Assembly (NCBI RefSeq): GCF_028476545.1
Contig: NW_026731982.1
Span: forward strand, 759,001 to 823,000
Direction of reading: 5' to 3'
From: Physella acuta
Lineage: Eukaryota; Mollusca; Gastropoda; Physidae
Length of the DNA: 64,000 nucleotides
How positions within the stretch are numbered: the stretch's first letter is position 1; each line of letters opens with the position of its first letter. Both the position numbers and the translations under genes were made by a program. The notes under the pieces are model-generated. The model was not told where the DNA came from. It did no database searches and saw only the letters and a list, made by a program, of their open reading frames with translations. This document shows positions 35,149 to 50,531 of the stretch, one piece after another.

Positions 35149-35311
35149 AGAGGCGTCGCGACCCTTCCTGGCTACCGGGGACAAACTTTACATTTTCAAT
35201 TTGCACCCCCCCCCTCAAACTTCCAATTTGTTTTTCCAACCCATTTTGGCGCCCCCGAAGGTCGGTGCCCGGGGACATATGTATCCCCACCCCCCTCGCG
35301 TCGCCTCTAAA
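35149..35311. mobile_element. hAT-type MITE, CAGNGGCG family, reversed
   Basis: Ends are CAGAGGCGTCGCGACCC and CTCGCGTCGCCTCTA. Flanks AATTAGTG and AATCAGCG share six of eight bases, a likely decayed target duplication. The core has C runs and reversed TTTGCACC-type modules and GCCCGGGGACATATG. Confidence 0.8.
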
Positions 35312-35337
35312 TCAGCGCCCAGGTGTGAAAACCTCCA

Positions 35338-35735
35338 TCACATTTCTTACACTAATAAATTTCTCTATACTACCACTCTCCTAAAACATCACATTACTTT
35401 CACTAATACATTTCTCTATACTACCACTCTCCTAAAACATCACATTTCTTACACTAATACATTTCTCTAGACTAAAAAAAGGTATTAAAACATCACATTT
35501 ATGTAGACTGCAACTCTCAAATGACATATCATGTCTGTAGACTACCACTTTCATGTCACATCACATTTCTGTAGACTATCACTCTCATTTCACATGTCTG
35601 TAGACTACCACATTCATGTCACATCACATGTCTATAGACTATCACTCTATGTCACATTTCTGTAGACTACCAGTCTCACGTCACATTTTTGTAGACTACC
35701 ACTCTCATGTCACATTTATGTAGACTATCACTATC
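35338..35735. repeat. Two-phase minisatellite (51 bp, then about 30-40 bp)
   Basis: Three copies of a 51-bp unit (ACTAATACATTTCTCTATAC, then TACCACTCTCCTAAAACATC) pass into about eight shorter units of the type TGTAGACTACCACTCTCATG plus TCACATTTC. Confidence 0.9.
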
Positions 35736-36029
35736 GCTTAATTATGCACAATATCTGACGAGCGACGATGGGTTTTAATAAAGAAAGCAAATACACTATT
35801 TTCTTACTTTCAGTGCATCTAAAAGCTATACACGTATTTTAATGTGTTTTATTTTCTCCTTTTTTGTGATTCCTAATTTATGAAGTCGAAATGACTATGA
35901 ATATTAAAACACCATTAGTAGCTCGCAATATCCATACGATAATTCATCAGAAGCTCGCAATATCTAAACGATGATTATCTACCCACAGAAAAGCAGCTGT
36001 AATTTACCACAATCTACAAACAACAGCAA

Positions 36030-36170
36030 GCTAATTAAGCGAAGACATCAGTGTCGTATGTAAGGAGAATTAAGTACAAAGGTATAAATACTGTGAAACT
36101 TCAATTTACAGACTTTTGGCACAGTTTAAATTATTTTTATAAGATTACTTTGTTATAGATGAATAAATAC
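36030..36170 (-). repeat. Dispersed repeat family E fragment
   Basis: GTCGTATGTAAGGAGAAT, AAGTACAAA..TATAAATACT and TTTTGGCACAGTT match 24005-24110, that is, family E in reverse. Confidence 0.75.
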
Positions 36171-36908
36171 GTTTTTACAATTAGCAAGCAATGGTGTAAT
36201 ATAATAGTTGCATCAATGAATGCAAGTTAACTAAACGTTCTACGGCTGTACACGTGTCACGGTACGTACGCGTTGGTTTAGTCAAAACAGTTACAGCATG
36301 GGGTTGGGTAAAGTGGACATTTATGTTTTGTTGGTACGTAGTGAAGTGAGTGTAACCCCAGTGATGATGTTTGTAAGAAAAGTTTCAATTGAGTGAACCA
36401 GCATGTTGTTGTTTCCAGTATTTCCTACACATTCAGGCATGACCAACTGTTAGAAAGGTGAAAGATTTACTGGATGTGAAGATACGTGCTATTAATGATT
36501 CATAGATTGATGATTTCTATTTCAAATGTGTGTGGATACTTGCGTTAGAAAGAGTAAATTATAGGCCCTACATTCATAACTTAAAAAAAAAATGAGATGT
36601 AGCAAAACCTGATACAAAACAGTTAAGATGAATATCAAATCTCAGAAGCCTAAATCAGTATATACAGTTTTATATTACAATTTGAAAAAATATATAATAA
36701 TTAATTTTAATTTACACTTAAATTATTATATTAACAATATTAATAAGCGAGATCAAAGATTAACGCCCCTGCTATTACAAATATTAAAATGGAACGCAAC
36801 TGAAATATATAATAATACATTGTTTTAACAAGTGCTGAGTAACAACTAATATCAACATAATTATGAGCATCACTGAGAGCTAATTAAAATGATTGTTTAA
36901 AATAAATA
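36171..36908. other. AT-rich stretch without recognised features
   Basis: No gene or element terminus supported. Confidence 0.5.
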
Positions 36909-37088
36909 CATTTGAAGTGGCAGTTATATGTGATCTTGAAGTGACAGTTATATGTGATCTTGAAGTGACAGTAATATGTGATCTTGAAGTGACAGTTTAT
37001 ATGTGATCTCGAAGTGACAGTTATTTGTGATCTTGAAGTGACAGTTATATGTGATCTTGAAGTGACAGTTATATGTGATCTTGATTTG
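36909..37088. repeat. 24-bp minisatellite, about 7 copies
   Basis: Unit GAAGTGACAGTTATATGTGA then TCTT, with single-base variants (GTAATATG, GTTTATATG, TTATTTG, CTCGAAG). Confidence 0.96.
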
Positions 37089-37089
37089 T

Positions 37090-37795
37090 CCTGGCATTTG
37101 CTGTGTAACAATATCAAAACAAACCAGAATAGAAGGAAGACTGTATACTGGTCAGAATCTATACGTTCCTACTAGTTTTCAGCAAGCTGATTGTAGGGAC
37201 ACATTCAGACATAAATTATATAATGACTGTGGCGGTTGTTTGATGACGTATCATTGTAAAATAACAATTACGATGAGTGAGTTAGAAAATGTATGCGTTT
37301 TGTGTTGGTTATTTTAAAGGTAAAAACATTTTTTACTAAACTTTTTTTTTTATCAGCCTATACTATAACAACTGGTAGTAAATGTACGTATACTGTGCAT
37401 CAACAACCTTTAGTGTGTAACGAGATAAATAGGTAAATGGATATTTTACAACTTTTTCAGTATAGTTATATTAAAAACCATAACATTCCTTTTAAGACAC
37501 AAGTAAAAGGGTATCAATATAAACGTGTTTAAGGGGATAGGCTCCCGAAAAAAATGGGGAAAAAACGTTTTAATTAAAAAGCCTTTTACATTTATTTGTG
37601 TGTGTATTTTAAAATGATTTGTGAAGATGCGCTGTTCTTGTGCAAATTGTTGCCAAATTGTTAGCTTATGTACAGGCAAAATGGTTCTCCAAGTATTTAC
37701 ACATTTTGTTAGCATAATATTAAATATATATTGATATATTGATTTTGTTTCGACCCCAGTCGTGTAATGTTAAACGTCTGTAGGTCAATACACCC
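37090..37795. other. AT-rich stretch without recognised features
   Basis: No gene or element terminus supported. Confidence 0.5.
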
Positions 37796-37799
37796 TGTT

Positions 37800-38890
37800 C
37801 GTCATCCGCTAGAGGGGACTAAGATTGATTACAATAATATAATTTATTGCTTACGTGGACTTTCTTCCACAATCATTTCTTTATGCAAAAACATAATATT
37901 TAGGTTTCATTTAATCAAACTAATAATGTGAACGTGTTTCATTATTAATGAGTGTACTTGTTGCGTCCCAACGTCTCTGCATGGTTGTTCGCTTTTGTTT
38001 TCTTATTTTCGTTATCGGTTGCAAAGACTGATATAGGTTTTTAATAATACACGTACTTTATGACGTGTGCTTTCTTTAACAATGAATTATGTATGCATAC
38101 ACCTTAAAATCTATGATTCATTTTATCTAACTAGAAATGTGAACCTATTGTTTAGGAAATGTGCGTGTATTGCTAAAACGACTCATTAGTAATAGAAACA
38201 GGTCAATCGCTGCTGCTACAGTTCAGGGTAAGTCTAAGATGAGCATTATTTCCCTTTAATTTAGCTGGTATATAGAGAGTTGATCATCGCCTCTCCATAT
38301 ATGGTTCAAATATACCATCATTAAATAATGAGAAATAAATAGTTTCGAACAAAATAGAAAATCTACTAATGGTCTCGATTAAACTAAACGATCCCAGTTA
38401 AGAAAGTATGTACCTCACATAGTAATAGTTGTATTTGAAAACAAAATTACAATTAAAAGGTTTAAAATCTAAAAAAAAACATCATGAAATACATTTTATT
38501 AAGATTAAATTTTATCTTCTTAAATTTCTATTTATTAAAAGTAATCGCGATAAATTGTAAATCATTCATTCTTTGTAACTACTTTTTGTGCAAAGTTACT
38601 GAGTTAATTCCCTTGATTTGGTAAAATCTAATATGGTACATAATTATCACCGGTCAATATTAGTAAAGTACGCAATAATGATTCAAATGAACTTTATATT
38701 AAAATATTACAATAATATTAATACATATTTATTTAAACCTCTGCATATTTTAATTTCGTAAATTACTACGCACACGTCTAGTATTGGTAACATTGCAGTA
38801 ATAGAAGAACCATTTCATTACGATTAACAACTAAACTTAAGAATAACAATTCTATCAATATAACACGTATGTATCGATATGCTCAATATT
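37800..38890 (-). repeat. Dispersed repeat family D/E, copy without hAT insertion
   Basis: Same orientation as 23990-25730 and lacks the hAT element. CTCTCCATATATGGTTCAAATATACCATCA-type sequence around 38292-38320 is continuous, with one AAATATAC. Confidence 0.85.
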
Positions 38891-38894
38891 TATT

Positions 38895-40257
38895 TATTTA
38901 TTTTAGATGAAATTGTCAGAACGATTAGGATTTCCGTTTGTGTTGATGGTGACTTGAATGACCGTTGGTTAAGTAGCTTGAGTGTTTAATAGGTCCGGTA
39001 CTTCAATGTTCGGTAGGTCCATTGTGATGGTTGTAGCTGAAACGGGTGGGGCCCATGATTACATTAAACCCCCTGAAACGTAGTCCGGGTGGCTCCTCTT
39101 ACCGGCTCTTGCCTAAGTGGAATCAAGAAAAGGCGCAACTATATTGTTAGTTATGGCGGTATTTGCATATGACACATTATATACAAATATGCGATTGATT
39201 ATGTACCTCTGTATGCAGATTTCAAGGGGATGCCACTCTCGCGTACTAAGTGTAACAACATCAATTTCATTGTTGTTATTGTGGGTTCGTTTGATGATAT
39301 ACTCACACGAGCAACAGTAGTTGCGCAACTTTAATTTTATTTACACTTTACACAGTGAAATGATAAATACATAGTAAATCCATAGTAGAAGATAAACAAC
39401 TGGTACAAGTAAAATCACCAATCAAAGTGACGTTGGTGACATCCTACTCCATGTTCACAGCAAGCACTCTCGTTCACCTTTCGCTCTACCTTTTATACAC
39501 CACTTTCTCCCCCTTTCGTCAGTGAACGATCTCACAAAAAAGCGTGTAAATACATGACGAGTCGCTCACACTTACTTCCGTTGGCCAGATACTCTACATT
39601 CACGCAACTTCATGTCAATTACAATATACATAATAATTCAGTCTGTTACAAGATCGACATCTACTGCTTGTGTTAATGTTGGCAGAATATTATTTGCATT
39701 TCATTTAGCCAGCTACTCAGTAAAAAGAGATAAACATTTTTGTTTATATGTCTTAGACATAAAGTTTGTTCTTTTCCAGCCTCGACGTTGTAACAATGTA
39801 TGTTTGTCAAACAGTTGAAAGTAGCATATTAAAGTATAACTCAAAGTAAAATATTAAATTGTAATTACGATTTCATTGACATAAAATGTTTATAAAGAAT
39901 ATAATATGTTATTCAAAGTATTGTTACAAATAATTTCGAGATGATTTTTTAAAATCCAATTTTTTTTGGAACCGATTTATCGAACAAGGTTACTGGTTTA
40001 TGTAAGTTGATATTTTTAGTTACTGACATAGCAGATATCGATTGCCGGTTGTTATTAGTAATTCATGCAATACTAATCCAAATTAACGCTTTTTAAAACT
40101 ATTACAATTATATCAATACATATTTACTTACCGACCTGTGTATTTAAGTAGCATAGATTTCTAAGCACACGTCTAGGATTGGAAATGCTGTCGTAACACA
40201 TTAACTGTATCTTTCAGAACAGCAATAAAACACTAGAAATACTAATCCTCCCAATTC
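38895..40257. other. Stretch without recognised features
   Basis: A less AT-rich patch lies at 39020-39130. Frames on both strands near 39113-39328 are short and unrecognised. Confidence 0.5.
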
Positions 40258-40261
40258 AACG

Positions 40262-40263
<2 letters not shown>

Positions 40264-40300
<37 letters not shown>
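40264..40300. repeat. (TA)n then (TG)n microsatellite
   Basis: TA tract ending in GTGTGTGTATGTATG. Confidence 0.95.
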
Positions 40301-40308
<8 letters not shown>

Positions 40309-40364
40309 ATGTATGTATATCGAAATGCTCACTATTTTGTGTTTCGGGTTTTGAGCAGAAACGC

Positions 40365-40751
40365 GATAAAAACATTTGTGAAAACCTGTATTGTAGGGTG
40401 GTGGATGCAATCAAACTAAGGGATGGTAAGTTTGTTACATCAGGGGAATGGTCATATGATAGCAGAGAACTAAGGGATGGTAAGTTTGTTACATCAGGGG
40501 AATGGTCATATGATAGCAGAGAAGAAATGATAATGCAAATAAATAGTAGAGGTATCAGATATTTTCAAAACTGGGACACATTGCCACTCCCTTCTGAAGA
40601 AAGAGCAGAAGCGAGGAATAGAAACAAATCAAATCCACAAACAATTCAAGAGACAGACACAGAGGAGGAAGAAGACAACAAAAGAAGGAAAAGGAAAATA
40701 ACAAGGGAAGAATCAAGGGGAAATAAGCCAAAAAAAATAGTACCAGAATAA
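40365..40751 (+). pseudogene. LINE ORF1-like or unknown coding fragment with 54-bp duplication
   Basis: A plus frame of about 125 codons reads LRDGKFVTSGEWSYDSRE twice in tandem (40416-40469 and 40470-40523), then GIRYFQNWDTLPLPSEERAE. It ends in an acidic and then basic tail (TEEEEDNKRRKRKITREE), with a stop at 40749-40751. The charged low-complexity tail resembles the linker of the other ORF1-like pieces, but no zinc knuckle is present. It may be a retroelement ORF1 fragment or an unrelated exon relic; I do not recognise the family. Confidence 0.45.
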
Positions 40752-40789
40752 TCTCCGCTGCCAGACGATGATAATGAGAATAGATCGGC

Positions 40790-41055
40790 AGATAATTTAG
40801 TTTGAAACGATTTTAAACTTAGGGGAGGTAACTAAGAGGAGTTTTCTTTCACGGGGAGTGGGGTAGGGGGGGGGGGGGGGTTTGGGGTGGGGAAAGGAGG
40901 GGGAGGGGTCTCGTCCTTAACGAGCTACATATAGTGTTTTAAAGCACATATTTTCAGTGGCAGCGTTGGTACTGTCGAATTCACAAATTATGAATTACTG
41001 AAATTTAGAAAATAAAACAACTAAATAGCGGCGTATGATACGCCGCGGGTCGGCT
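40790..41055 (+). mobile_element. Short Helitron-like element (family B), 5'-incomplete
   Basis: Matches 63396-63600 and, reversed, 42143-42420: CAGATAATTTAGTTTGAAACG, GGGAGGTAACTAAGAGGAG, TCAGTGGCAGCGTTGGTACT. Near the end is the perfect palindrome GCGGCGTATGATACGCCGC (41028-41046) followed by GGGTCGGCTC. The 5' TC end is not visible. Confidence 0.75.
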
Positions 41056-42085
41056 CTTTGAAAATATTCCACTAACTTTTCAAAAGTTCACATTGTATCA
41101 CAGCCCCACCCGGTCATTCGTTTACTTGCACATATTCCACTAAACTTTTCTTTCTCTATAAATTATTCAGATGGATATATCATTGTTTTCTCTATAGTTA
41201 GCAAGTTTGCAATGGAGTCACCCCCCCACCCCCCTCCCTTTCCGAGATCGTCAATCTGTACTTAATAGACTTCTAAACTTTAATTAATCAATCACTGACC
41301 TGGGGAAAAGCATATTTCTGCCTTGCGACGAATTTGACTTGCACCATCACAATATTCCTTATTTAAATGCATTCACGCAGTTATTGTTCCTTGTAACAGT
41401 TACTTCCCGTGTTTATTATTTAAACACAATAAGGTAGGTAATACATCCATTTAATTCCGAAACATAATTAAACATTATATTAACATAAATTGAAAAATAA
41501 TATGTAAAAGGTTGTTTATTTTCTATTTGAAATATTTGTTCCAAAAGTGTGTAGGTTATAATTTATAATTTCTTGCTACTTTTACTTAGTAGTCTTCTCT
41601 TTTCTAAAAACAGAAAGCTTTAAATAAGATAACATTTATTTTGTATATGTCAGAAAACGTTCAATCGATAATATTTGGTGCTTCCGAAGTACTGGTTCTT
41701 TCTTTTTCTTTTTAACACAAAGATCAATCTCATACTAACAAATTGTCACAAGCATGATGCTAGAAAATCACATGCAAATATGGATACATAATTATACAAC
41801 AAAATACATCAGTCCAAATATAACAAAAGAAAGGAAAACAAAATCTGCAAAAATACAGTCCCCACACAGGAAGGTAGTGTGCGGATATCGCCTACTCTCT
41901 TTCAACAACGACAAAGAAAGAAGAAAACACACAATCAGAAGACGGAACAGCATCCTGCTTTCTGTGTGAAACCAACTTCGAAAGCAGCAAATACATGGCT
42001 GATAAAGAATATTTGATTAGAACTCTACGTTTTCTGCAAGTCAAACTTATATTACATTGTATGTTACAACTAAAACATAAATATA
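41056..42085 (+). mobile_element. Internally deleted LINE-like unit (leader joined to ORF2 tail)
   Basis: The first ~670 bp (41058-41725) match the leader upstream of the ORF1-like gene (42975-43645). Similarity stops just inside the ORF1 start (TTTTTAACACAAAGA). From 41754 the sequence is an ORF2 C-terminal tail as at 30690. ORF1, endonuclease and reverse transcriptase are all missing. Each leader also has a short internal duplication around TATTCCACTAAACTTTTC. Confidence 0.6.
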
Positions 42086-42142
42086 GTAAATCTCGTTTAT
42101 GTTAATCTCTAATTGTTAGAAACATATTTACAATAAAATATA

Positions 42143-42873
<731 letters not shown>

Positions 42874-42959
42874 ATGGGTGCTACCATCCCCTCATACACA
42901 TTTTTTTTTCTATTGAACTACACATAACTTAAGTAGAAAAAAAAGTAAATTAAACATTG

Positions 42960-44611
42960 TTTCAAACCCACCCCGGTCACTGATTTACTTGAAAATATTC
43001 CACTAAACTTTTCAAAAGTTCACATTGTCTCACAGCCACCAAGGTCATTCATTTACTTGAACATATTCCACTAAACTTTTCTTCCTCTGTAAATTATTCA
43101 GATGTATGTATCATTGTTTTCTCTATAGTTAGCAATTTTGCAATGGGGTTCCCCCACTCTACCTTTACTAGATCGTCAATCTGTACTTAATAGACTTTTT
43201 AACTTTAATTAATCAGTCACTGACCTTCGGAAAACCATATTTCTGCCTCGCGACGCATTTGACTAACACCATCACAATATTCCGTATTTTAATGCATTCA
43301 CGCAATTATTGTTACTGTTAACAGTTACTTCCCGTTTTTATTATTTAAACTTATTAAGGGAGATAATACATTAATTTGGTTCCAAAACATAATTAAACAT
43401 TAAATTTACTTTGATTTAAAAATAATATGCTAAATATTGTTCAGTTTTTATTTGAAATGTGTTTGCAAAACTGGATGAGTTATAATTTATAATTGTTTAC
43501 AAATTTTACTTTTTTGTTTTCCCTTTTCACAAATCTGAAAGCTTTAAATAAAATAAAATTGTTTTTGTATATATTAAAGAAAACTTTCAGTTGATAGTAG
43601 TAGCTGGTTTATGTCGCTGCGGGTCTTTAATTTTTAAACACAAAGACAAAATTGAACCTTCTATATACACAATCCCCCTCACTACCAATCGAAACTTCTC
43701 AATATACACTGACAACCCATCATCCATCCCTCACTACATCCAAATAAACTACAAAAACAAGACACTCAACATTCTAATAGCCATCAAAGACGGAAAACAA
43801 GCCTGCCAAACATGCTCGTCAACTGAACACTGGACCAACCGCTGTCAAACTCTCAACTTACAAACAACGCCCAGTAATCAAACACCAGCACAATCTACAC
43901 TACAAAAAACAACGCCATCCGCTCAGCCAGCACCACCACCAAGCGACCAACAAGCATCGGTCAAAAACCCAATCATCCCAGTCAAGCCGCCAAGTATACC
44001 ATCAACACCTAGCAAACAAACAGGCGCAGCAAGGTCGGAATCAGACAAACCATCTGCATCAACAGCCCAAAAAACGAACACTCTGCTCTCGTTCTCAGAT
44101 ATGGACATCACTACAACTTTCAAAAGGAAGAAGGAAGATAGCCCCACAGAGGAAAAGAAAAAAACAAAAAGTAAAAAATTAATTCATGACTTCAGTCACT
44201 GCAGGTTATGCTTAGAACAATATAAATCACCCCTGAAAAGGGAAAGGCACGAACGAAGTGTCCACCTCAGATACTTACAGTGTGATCTTTGTGCAGACAA
44301 AGGGTATTACCAAGACATACGCACACACTTTGCAGAAAACCATCAAGAAGTGACGATGCATGACTGTAGAGACTGTAACTTATCCCTCCCACTAGAGAGC
44401 ATGAGGGCACATACAAGTGTACACCATAAGAAAAAATAGGTATCTTAGACGTTTTGTAAACGCTTATGTATAATTGAATGCATGCCATGTATTGAACTAT
44501 TTTAATATTTCATGTATATAATCATGCAACCTTCTCTTACTGCCTCCCTGCGAAGGGTAGACAGTAAGTAAGGAAATCTATTAAACGCCAAAAAAAATAA
44601 AAAAAAAAAAA
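42960..44611 (+). mobile_element. ORF1-only LINE-like unit with poly-A tail
   Basis: A leader of about 680 bp shared with 41058-41725 is followed by one intact ORF (43591-44439). A short 3' region (44440-44587) ends in an A-rich tail (44588-44611). No ORF2 lies between the stop and the tail. The boundary with the next element (hAT MITE end from 44612) is sharp. This is the layout of an ORF1-only, non-autonomous LINE derivative; deletion or recombination that removed ORF2 is the alternative. Confidence 0.6.
43591..44439 (+). CDS. LINE ORF1-like nucleic-acid-binding protein, CCHC plus three C2H2 fingers
   Basis: An uninterrupted 282-codon frame. Residues 18-70 look like the conserved region upstream of the knuckle in gag-like ORF1 proteins (IEPSIYTIPLTTNRNFSIYT). 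A canonical CCHC knuckle is at 72-85 (C-X2-C-X4-H-X4-C). A Pro/Ser/Thr/Gln linker runs from 86 to 170 and a basic patch from 177 to 197. Three C2H2 fingers follow: 204-225 (C-X2-C-X12-H-X4-H), 231-251 (X11, X4) and 259-276 (X11, X3). Family knowledge: CCHC-bearing ORF1 proteins bind element RNA in the RNP of non-LTR retrotransposons. A retained open frame suggests recent activity. The true start may be later than the first Met, because homology with the leader of the deleted copy at 41725 stops near residue 17. Co-presence of CCHC and three C2H2 fingers is unusual. Confidence 0.75.
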   Translation: MIVVAGLCRCGSLIFKHKDKIEPSIYTIPLTTNRNFSIYTDNPSSIPHYIQINYKNKTLNILIAIKDGKQACQTCSSTEHWTNRCQTLNLQTTPSNQTPAQSTLQKTTPSAQPAPPPSDQQASVKNPIIPVKPPSIPSTPSKQTGAARSESDKPSASTAQKTNTLLSFSDMDITTTFKRKKEDSPTEEKKKTKSKKLIHDFSHCRLCLEQYKSPLKRERHERSVHLRYLQCDLCADKGYYQDIRTHFAENHQEVTMHDCRDCNLSLPLESMRAHTSVHHKKK

Positions 44612-44676
44612 AATTGATGGTGTCACCCGGTGCGGTCCGCACCTCCCCCCCCCCCCGTCCTCGCTACGCCTCTGGT
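44612..44676. mobile_element. hAT-type MITE end fragment
   Basis: GATGGTGTCACCCGGTGCGG...CCTCGCTACGCCTCTG is the right end of the CAGNGGCGTAGC family, with a long C run, as in 31671-32005. The left end is absent. Confidence 0.75.
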
Positions 44677-44849
44677 CCACATCACCCCCACCACTCATCC
44701 ATTTATTCTTAACTTATTCTTCCTTTTTTCTTTCCATAGCTATAATTCAGATCACCAATTCCGCATTTTGCATAGCATTCTGTAAATGTTAGATGTCTTA
44801 TGCACTTATGTGTACATTTTAAGTAAATTGGTTTACTGTAAATCCTTGA

Positions 44850-45525
<676 letters not shown>

Positions 45526-45528
45526 TAG

Positions 45529-47765
<2,237 letters not shown>

Positions 47766-47768
47766 TAA

Positions 47769-48424
47769 AAAGCTGTACTGGAAAACTACAGAAAGAATTG
47801 TCAGTTTTACATTGTCCTTTCTTTATATAAGTCAGTCAAATAGATATTTAAAGGATGTAAAATAGTTAAGTAAAACGGTGAAGAACTGAAGGTTTCATAT
47901 TTTTTCATTATCATTTTAAAAGTTGCTTTGTTTAAGTTAAACATCCAATAATTTTGATAACATAGTCTTTGCAGAACGAGAAAGAAATTTTGAGTTAAAG
48001 CCTATCAGATTTTTTTAAAAAGAGTCATGCTGTAAGATATACCTGGAAGAAAAACTGATGCTTCATTCAAATAATTTCCAGGCTTTAATTACAAATAAAT
48101 TGTTTTTTTACCTAATTTATACTAAATGTTTAAAAGGCAATTTTACAATATAATAGAAATCCAATTGCATTACTAAATTTCTTTAGTAAGCTTAAAAATT
48201 GTCTCTTTGTAATGAATGTTAAATGATGATAATTTTAGGAGTAGTGGAGGCAAATACTCATGGTAGTTAAAATTATCAATGTGATCATTCAGTTGCTTAT
48301 TACAAAGTCAAATAAAAGGGATTAGGTTGTTTTTTTTTATTCTCTACCTGGTGTCAGTGTACAGAAATGTAAATTATTTTGAAATAATAATATATTTATA
48401 TAAGTTAAAGCATGTTGTTAACAA
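47769..48424. other. Presumed MetAP2 3'-UTR-derived and AT-rich sequence
   Basis: Directly after the MetAP2 stop, so the first part is probably 3' UTR of the retrocopy. I cannot see where that ends; the only homopolymer is a T run near 48330. Confidence 0.4.
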
Positions 48425-48804
48425 CGAGCACACCTGCGGCGTAGCGTACGCCGCTATTTATATGTTTATTTTCTGCTTATCAGTAATTCATAATTTGTGA
48501 ATTCAACACTAAACGACCCCACCCACCCCAATTGCGTTTTTCTACCATCTTACAACATAAATAAAGGAGGGGGGGGGGGGGGGGGTAATTCGGCAAAATA
48601 TATATTTTGATATAAAGCTCATATAAGGCGCCGTTCAGTCGAGGTCAGTTTTGACCCCTCATCGTGGAATTTGGGGCCGACCGACACTGGTCCCCGTGTT
48701 TCGTAGACCGATGAATGAGCCTGAAAAATTTGAAGAGCCTGCGGCGCCATGAAGTACCCGATCGTGCATCTTAATACTTTGCTCTCTCTCTCTATATATA
48801 TAGA
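48425..48804 (-). mobile_element. Short Helitron-like element (family B), complete, 380 bp
   Basis: On the minus strand it starts TCTATATATATAGAG and ends in GCGGCGTACGCTACGCCGC plus AGGTGTGCTCG, inserted between A and T (T at 48805 and A at 48424 on plus). It contains a G/C tract and the GAGGTCAGTTTTGACCCC and GCCTGCGGCGCC blocks shared with 42143 and 55294. Confidence 0.8.
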
Positions 48805-48829
48805 TATATTGGGTGTAACTAACTTATAC

Positions 48830-49228
48830 CACATATGGTGTATAATTGTATATGTATGTATTGATAGCATTGTAATATTTTTAATATAAAGTTCTTTAAA
48901 TGTATAAAATTAATCTGCAATAATTATCTACCGTGTAAGAAAATAAAACTATTAAGGGACATAAAACAGTATTATTGCGCAAAAAAAAATGTTACATATA
49001 AAAGATTCGTAAGCCGTCATAATATGTTTTGAAATTATTTTTAGAAATTAAAATGTAATTATTTTTACTTTTGTTGTCGATAAAGATGTAAATACATATT
49101 ACATTTATTTTAAATTTAGTTTAGCTAAATCATAATACTTATAAATATTTAAAGTACTTTTATAACATTGGATTGTTTCGTTAAACGATTGTCAGTTCAA
49201 AGTTTTCAGCCATTGAACATACTTGGTT
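48830..49228. other. AT-rich stretch without recognised features
   Basis: No gene or element terminus supported. Confidence 0.5.
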
Positions 49229-49601
49229 TTTACAAGCTTGTATTTAACTCACTTCCTCTGTCGACAGTCTGTCGACATTCTGTCGACAGTCTGTCTGTCT
49301 AGATGGAAACGCAGGAGTGAAAATTCGGACAGTTCTACTTGACCGATACGATTCACAGTTGGCACGTGGGTCAAGACATGAAGACAATGCAATCTAAATC
49401 TAAATTTGACTTAATTGGATGCCTAATTAATTTTTTATGAATTAATTAAAATTTGGACCGAATTAGTAGGCATGTCTAGCCAACCACACCACATACGTCA
49501 TCACGTTCAATCAGGTTTAATAGCTGCGCTATCACGTTCAATAGACGCGCAATGGTTTTTAGTCATGTAACACTATTGCAAATAAAACATGTAACGTACT
49601 G

Positions 49602-49873
49602 AAAAAAAAATTCATAAAAAACGTTTTAATAACAAGCTTTTATGTAATGATGCACTAAAAAGTAGAAAATAAATTATACACTACTATTTAAATTACTATA
49701 AAGAAAAGCGTGGGTCTCTTCTCAAATATTAGTAAAGGTATCCAATAGGTACTAAAGTGACCCACGATTTTCTTTATAGTAATTTAAATATTAGTGTATA
49801 ATTTATTTTCTACTTTTTAGTGCATCATTACATAAAAGCTTGTTATTAAAACGTTTTTTATGAATTTTTTTTT
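49602..49873. repeat. Inverted repeat, arms about 114 bp (unit 1)
   Basis: Left arm 49602-49715 pairs with right arm 49760-49873 with few mismatches; spacer 44 bp. The inner edge reads AGCGTGGGTC. Contains ACTAAAAAGTAGAAAATAA. Confidence 0.92.
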
Positions 49874-50254
49874 ACAAGCTTTTATTTAACTCACTTCCTC
49901 TGTCGACAGTCTGTCGACATTTTGTCAACAGACTGTCTGTCTAGATGGAAACGCAGGAGTGAAAATTCGGACAGTACTACTTGACCGATACGATTCACAG
50001 TTGGCACGTGGGTCAAGACATGAAGACAATGCAATCTGAAACTAAATTTGACTTAATTGGATGCCTAATTAATTTTTTATTAATTAATTAAAATTTGGAC
50101 CGAATCAATAGGCATGTATATCCAACCACACCACACGCGTCATCACGTTCCATAGCTGCGCCATCAGGTTGAATAGCTGCGCCATCACGTTCAATAGACG
50201 CGCAATGGTTTTTAGTCATGTAACACTATTGTAAATAAAACATGTAAAGTACTG

Positions 50255-50531
50255 AAAAAAAATTCATAAAAAAACGTTTTAATAACAAGCTTTTATGTAC
50301 TAATGCACTAAAAAGTAGAAAATAAATTATAGACTACTATTTAAATAACTATAAAGAAAAGCGTGGGTCTCTTCTCAAATATTAGTAAAGGTATAAAATA
50401 GGTACTAAAGTACTAAAGTGACCCACGCTTTTCTTTATAGTTATAAATAGTAGTCTATAATTTATTTTCTACTTTTTAGTGCATTAGTACATAAAAGCTT
50501 GTTATTAAAATGTTTTTTTATGAATTTTTTT
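50255..50531. repeat. Inverted repeat, arms about 112 bp (unit 2)
   Basis: Left arm 50255-50368, right arm 50421-50531, few mismatches; inner edge AGCGTGGGTC, same core motif as unit 1 but different spacer. Confidence 0.92.

Larger units (their letters stand above)
49229..50531. repeat. 642-bp tandem duplication, each unit ending in a long palindrome
   Basis: Unit 1 starts near 49229 and unit 2 near 49871. Both open with TACAAGCTT, TTAACTCACTTCCTCTGTCG and repeated CTGTCGACAG words, then CTAGATGGAAACGCAGGAGT. Both end with an inverted repeat. The copies differ by scattered substitutions and small indels. No coding sequence. Confidence 0.93.
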
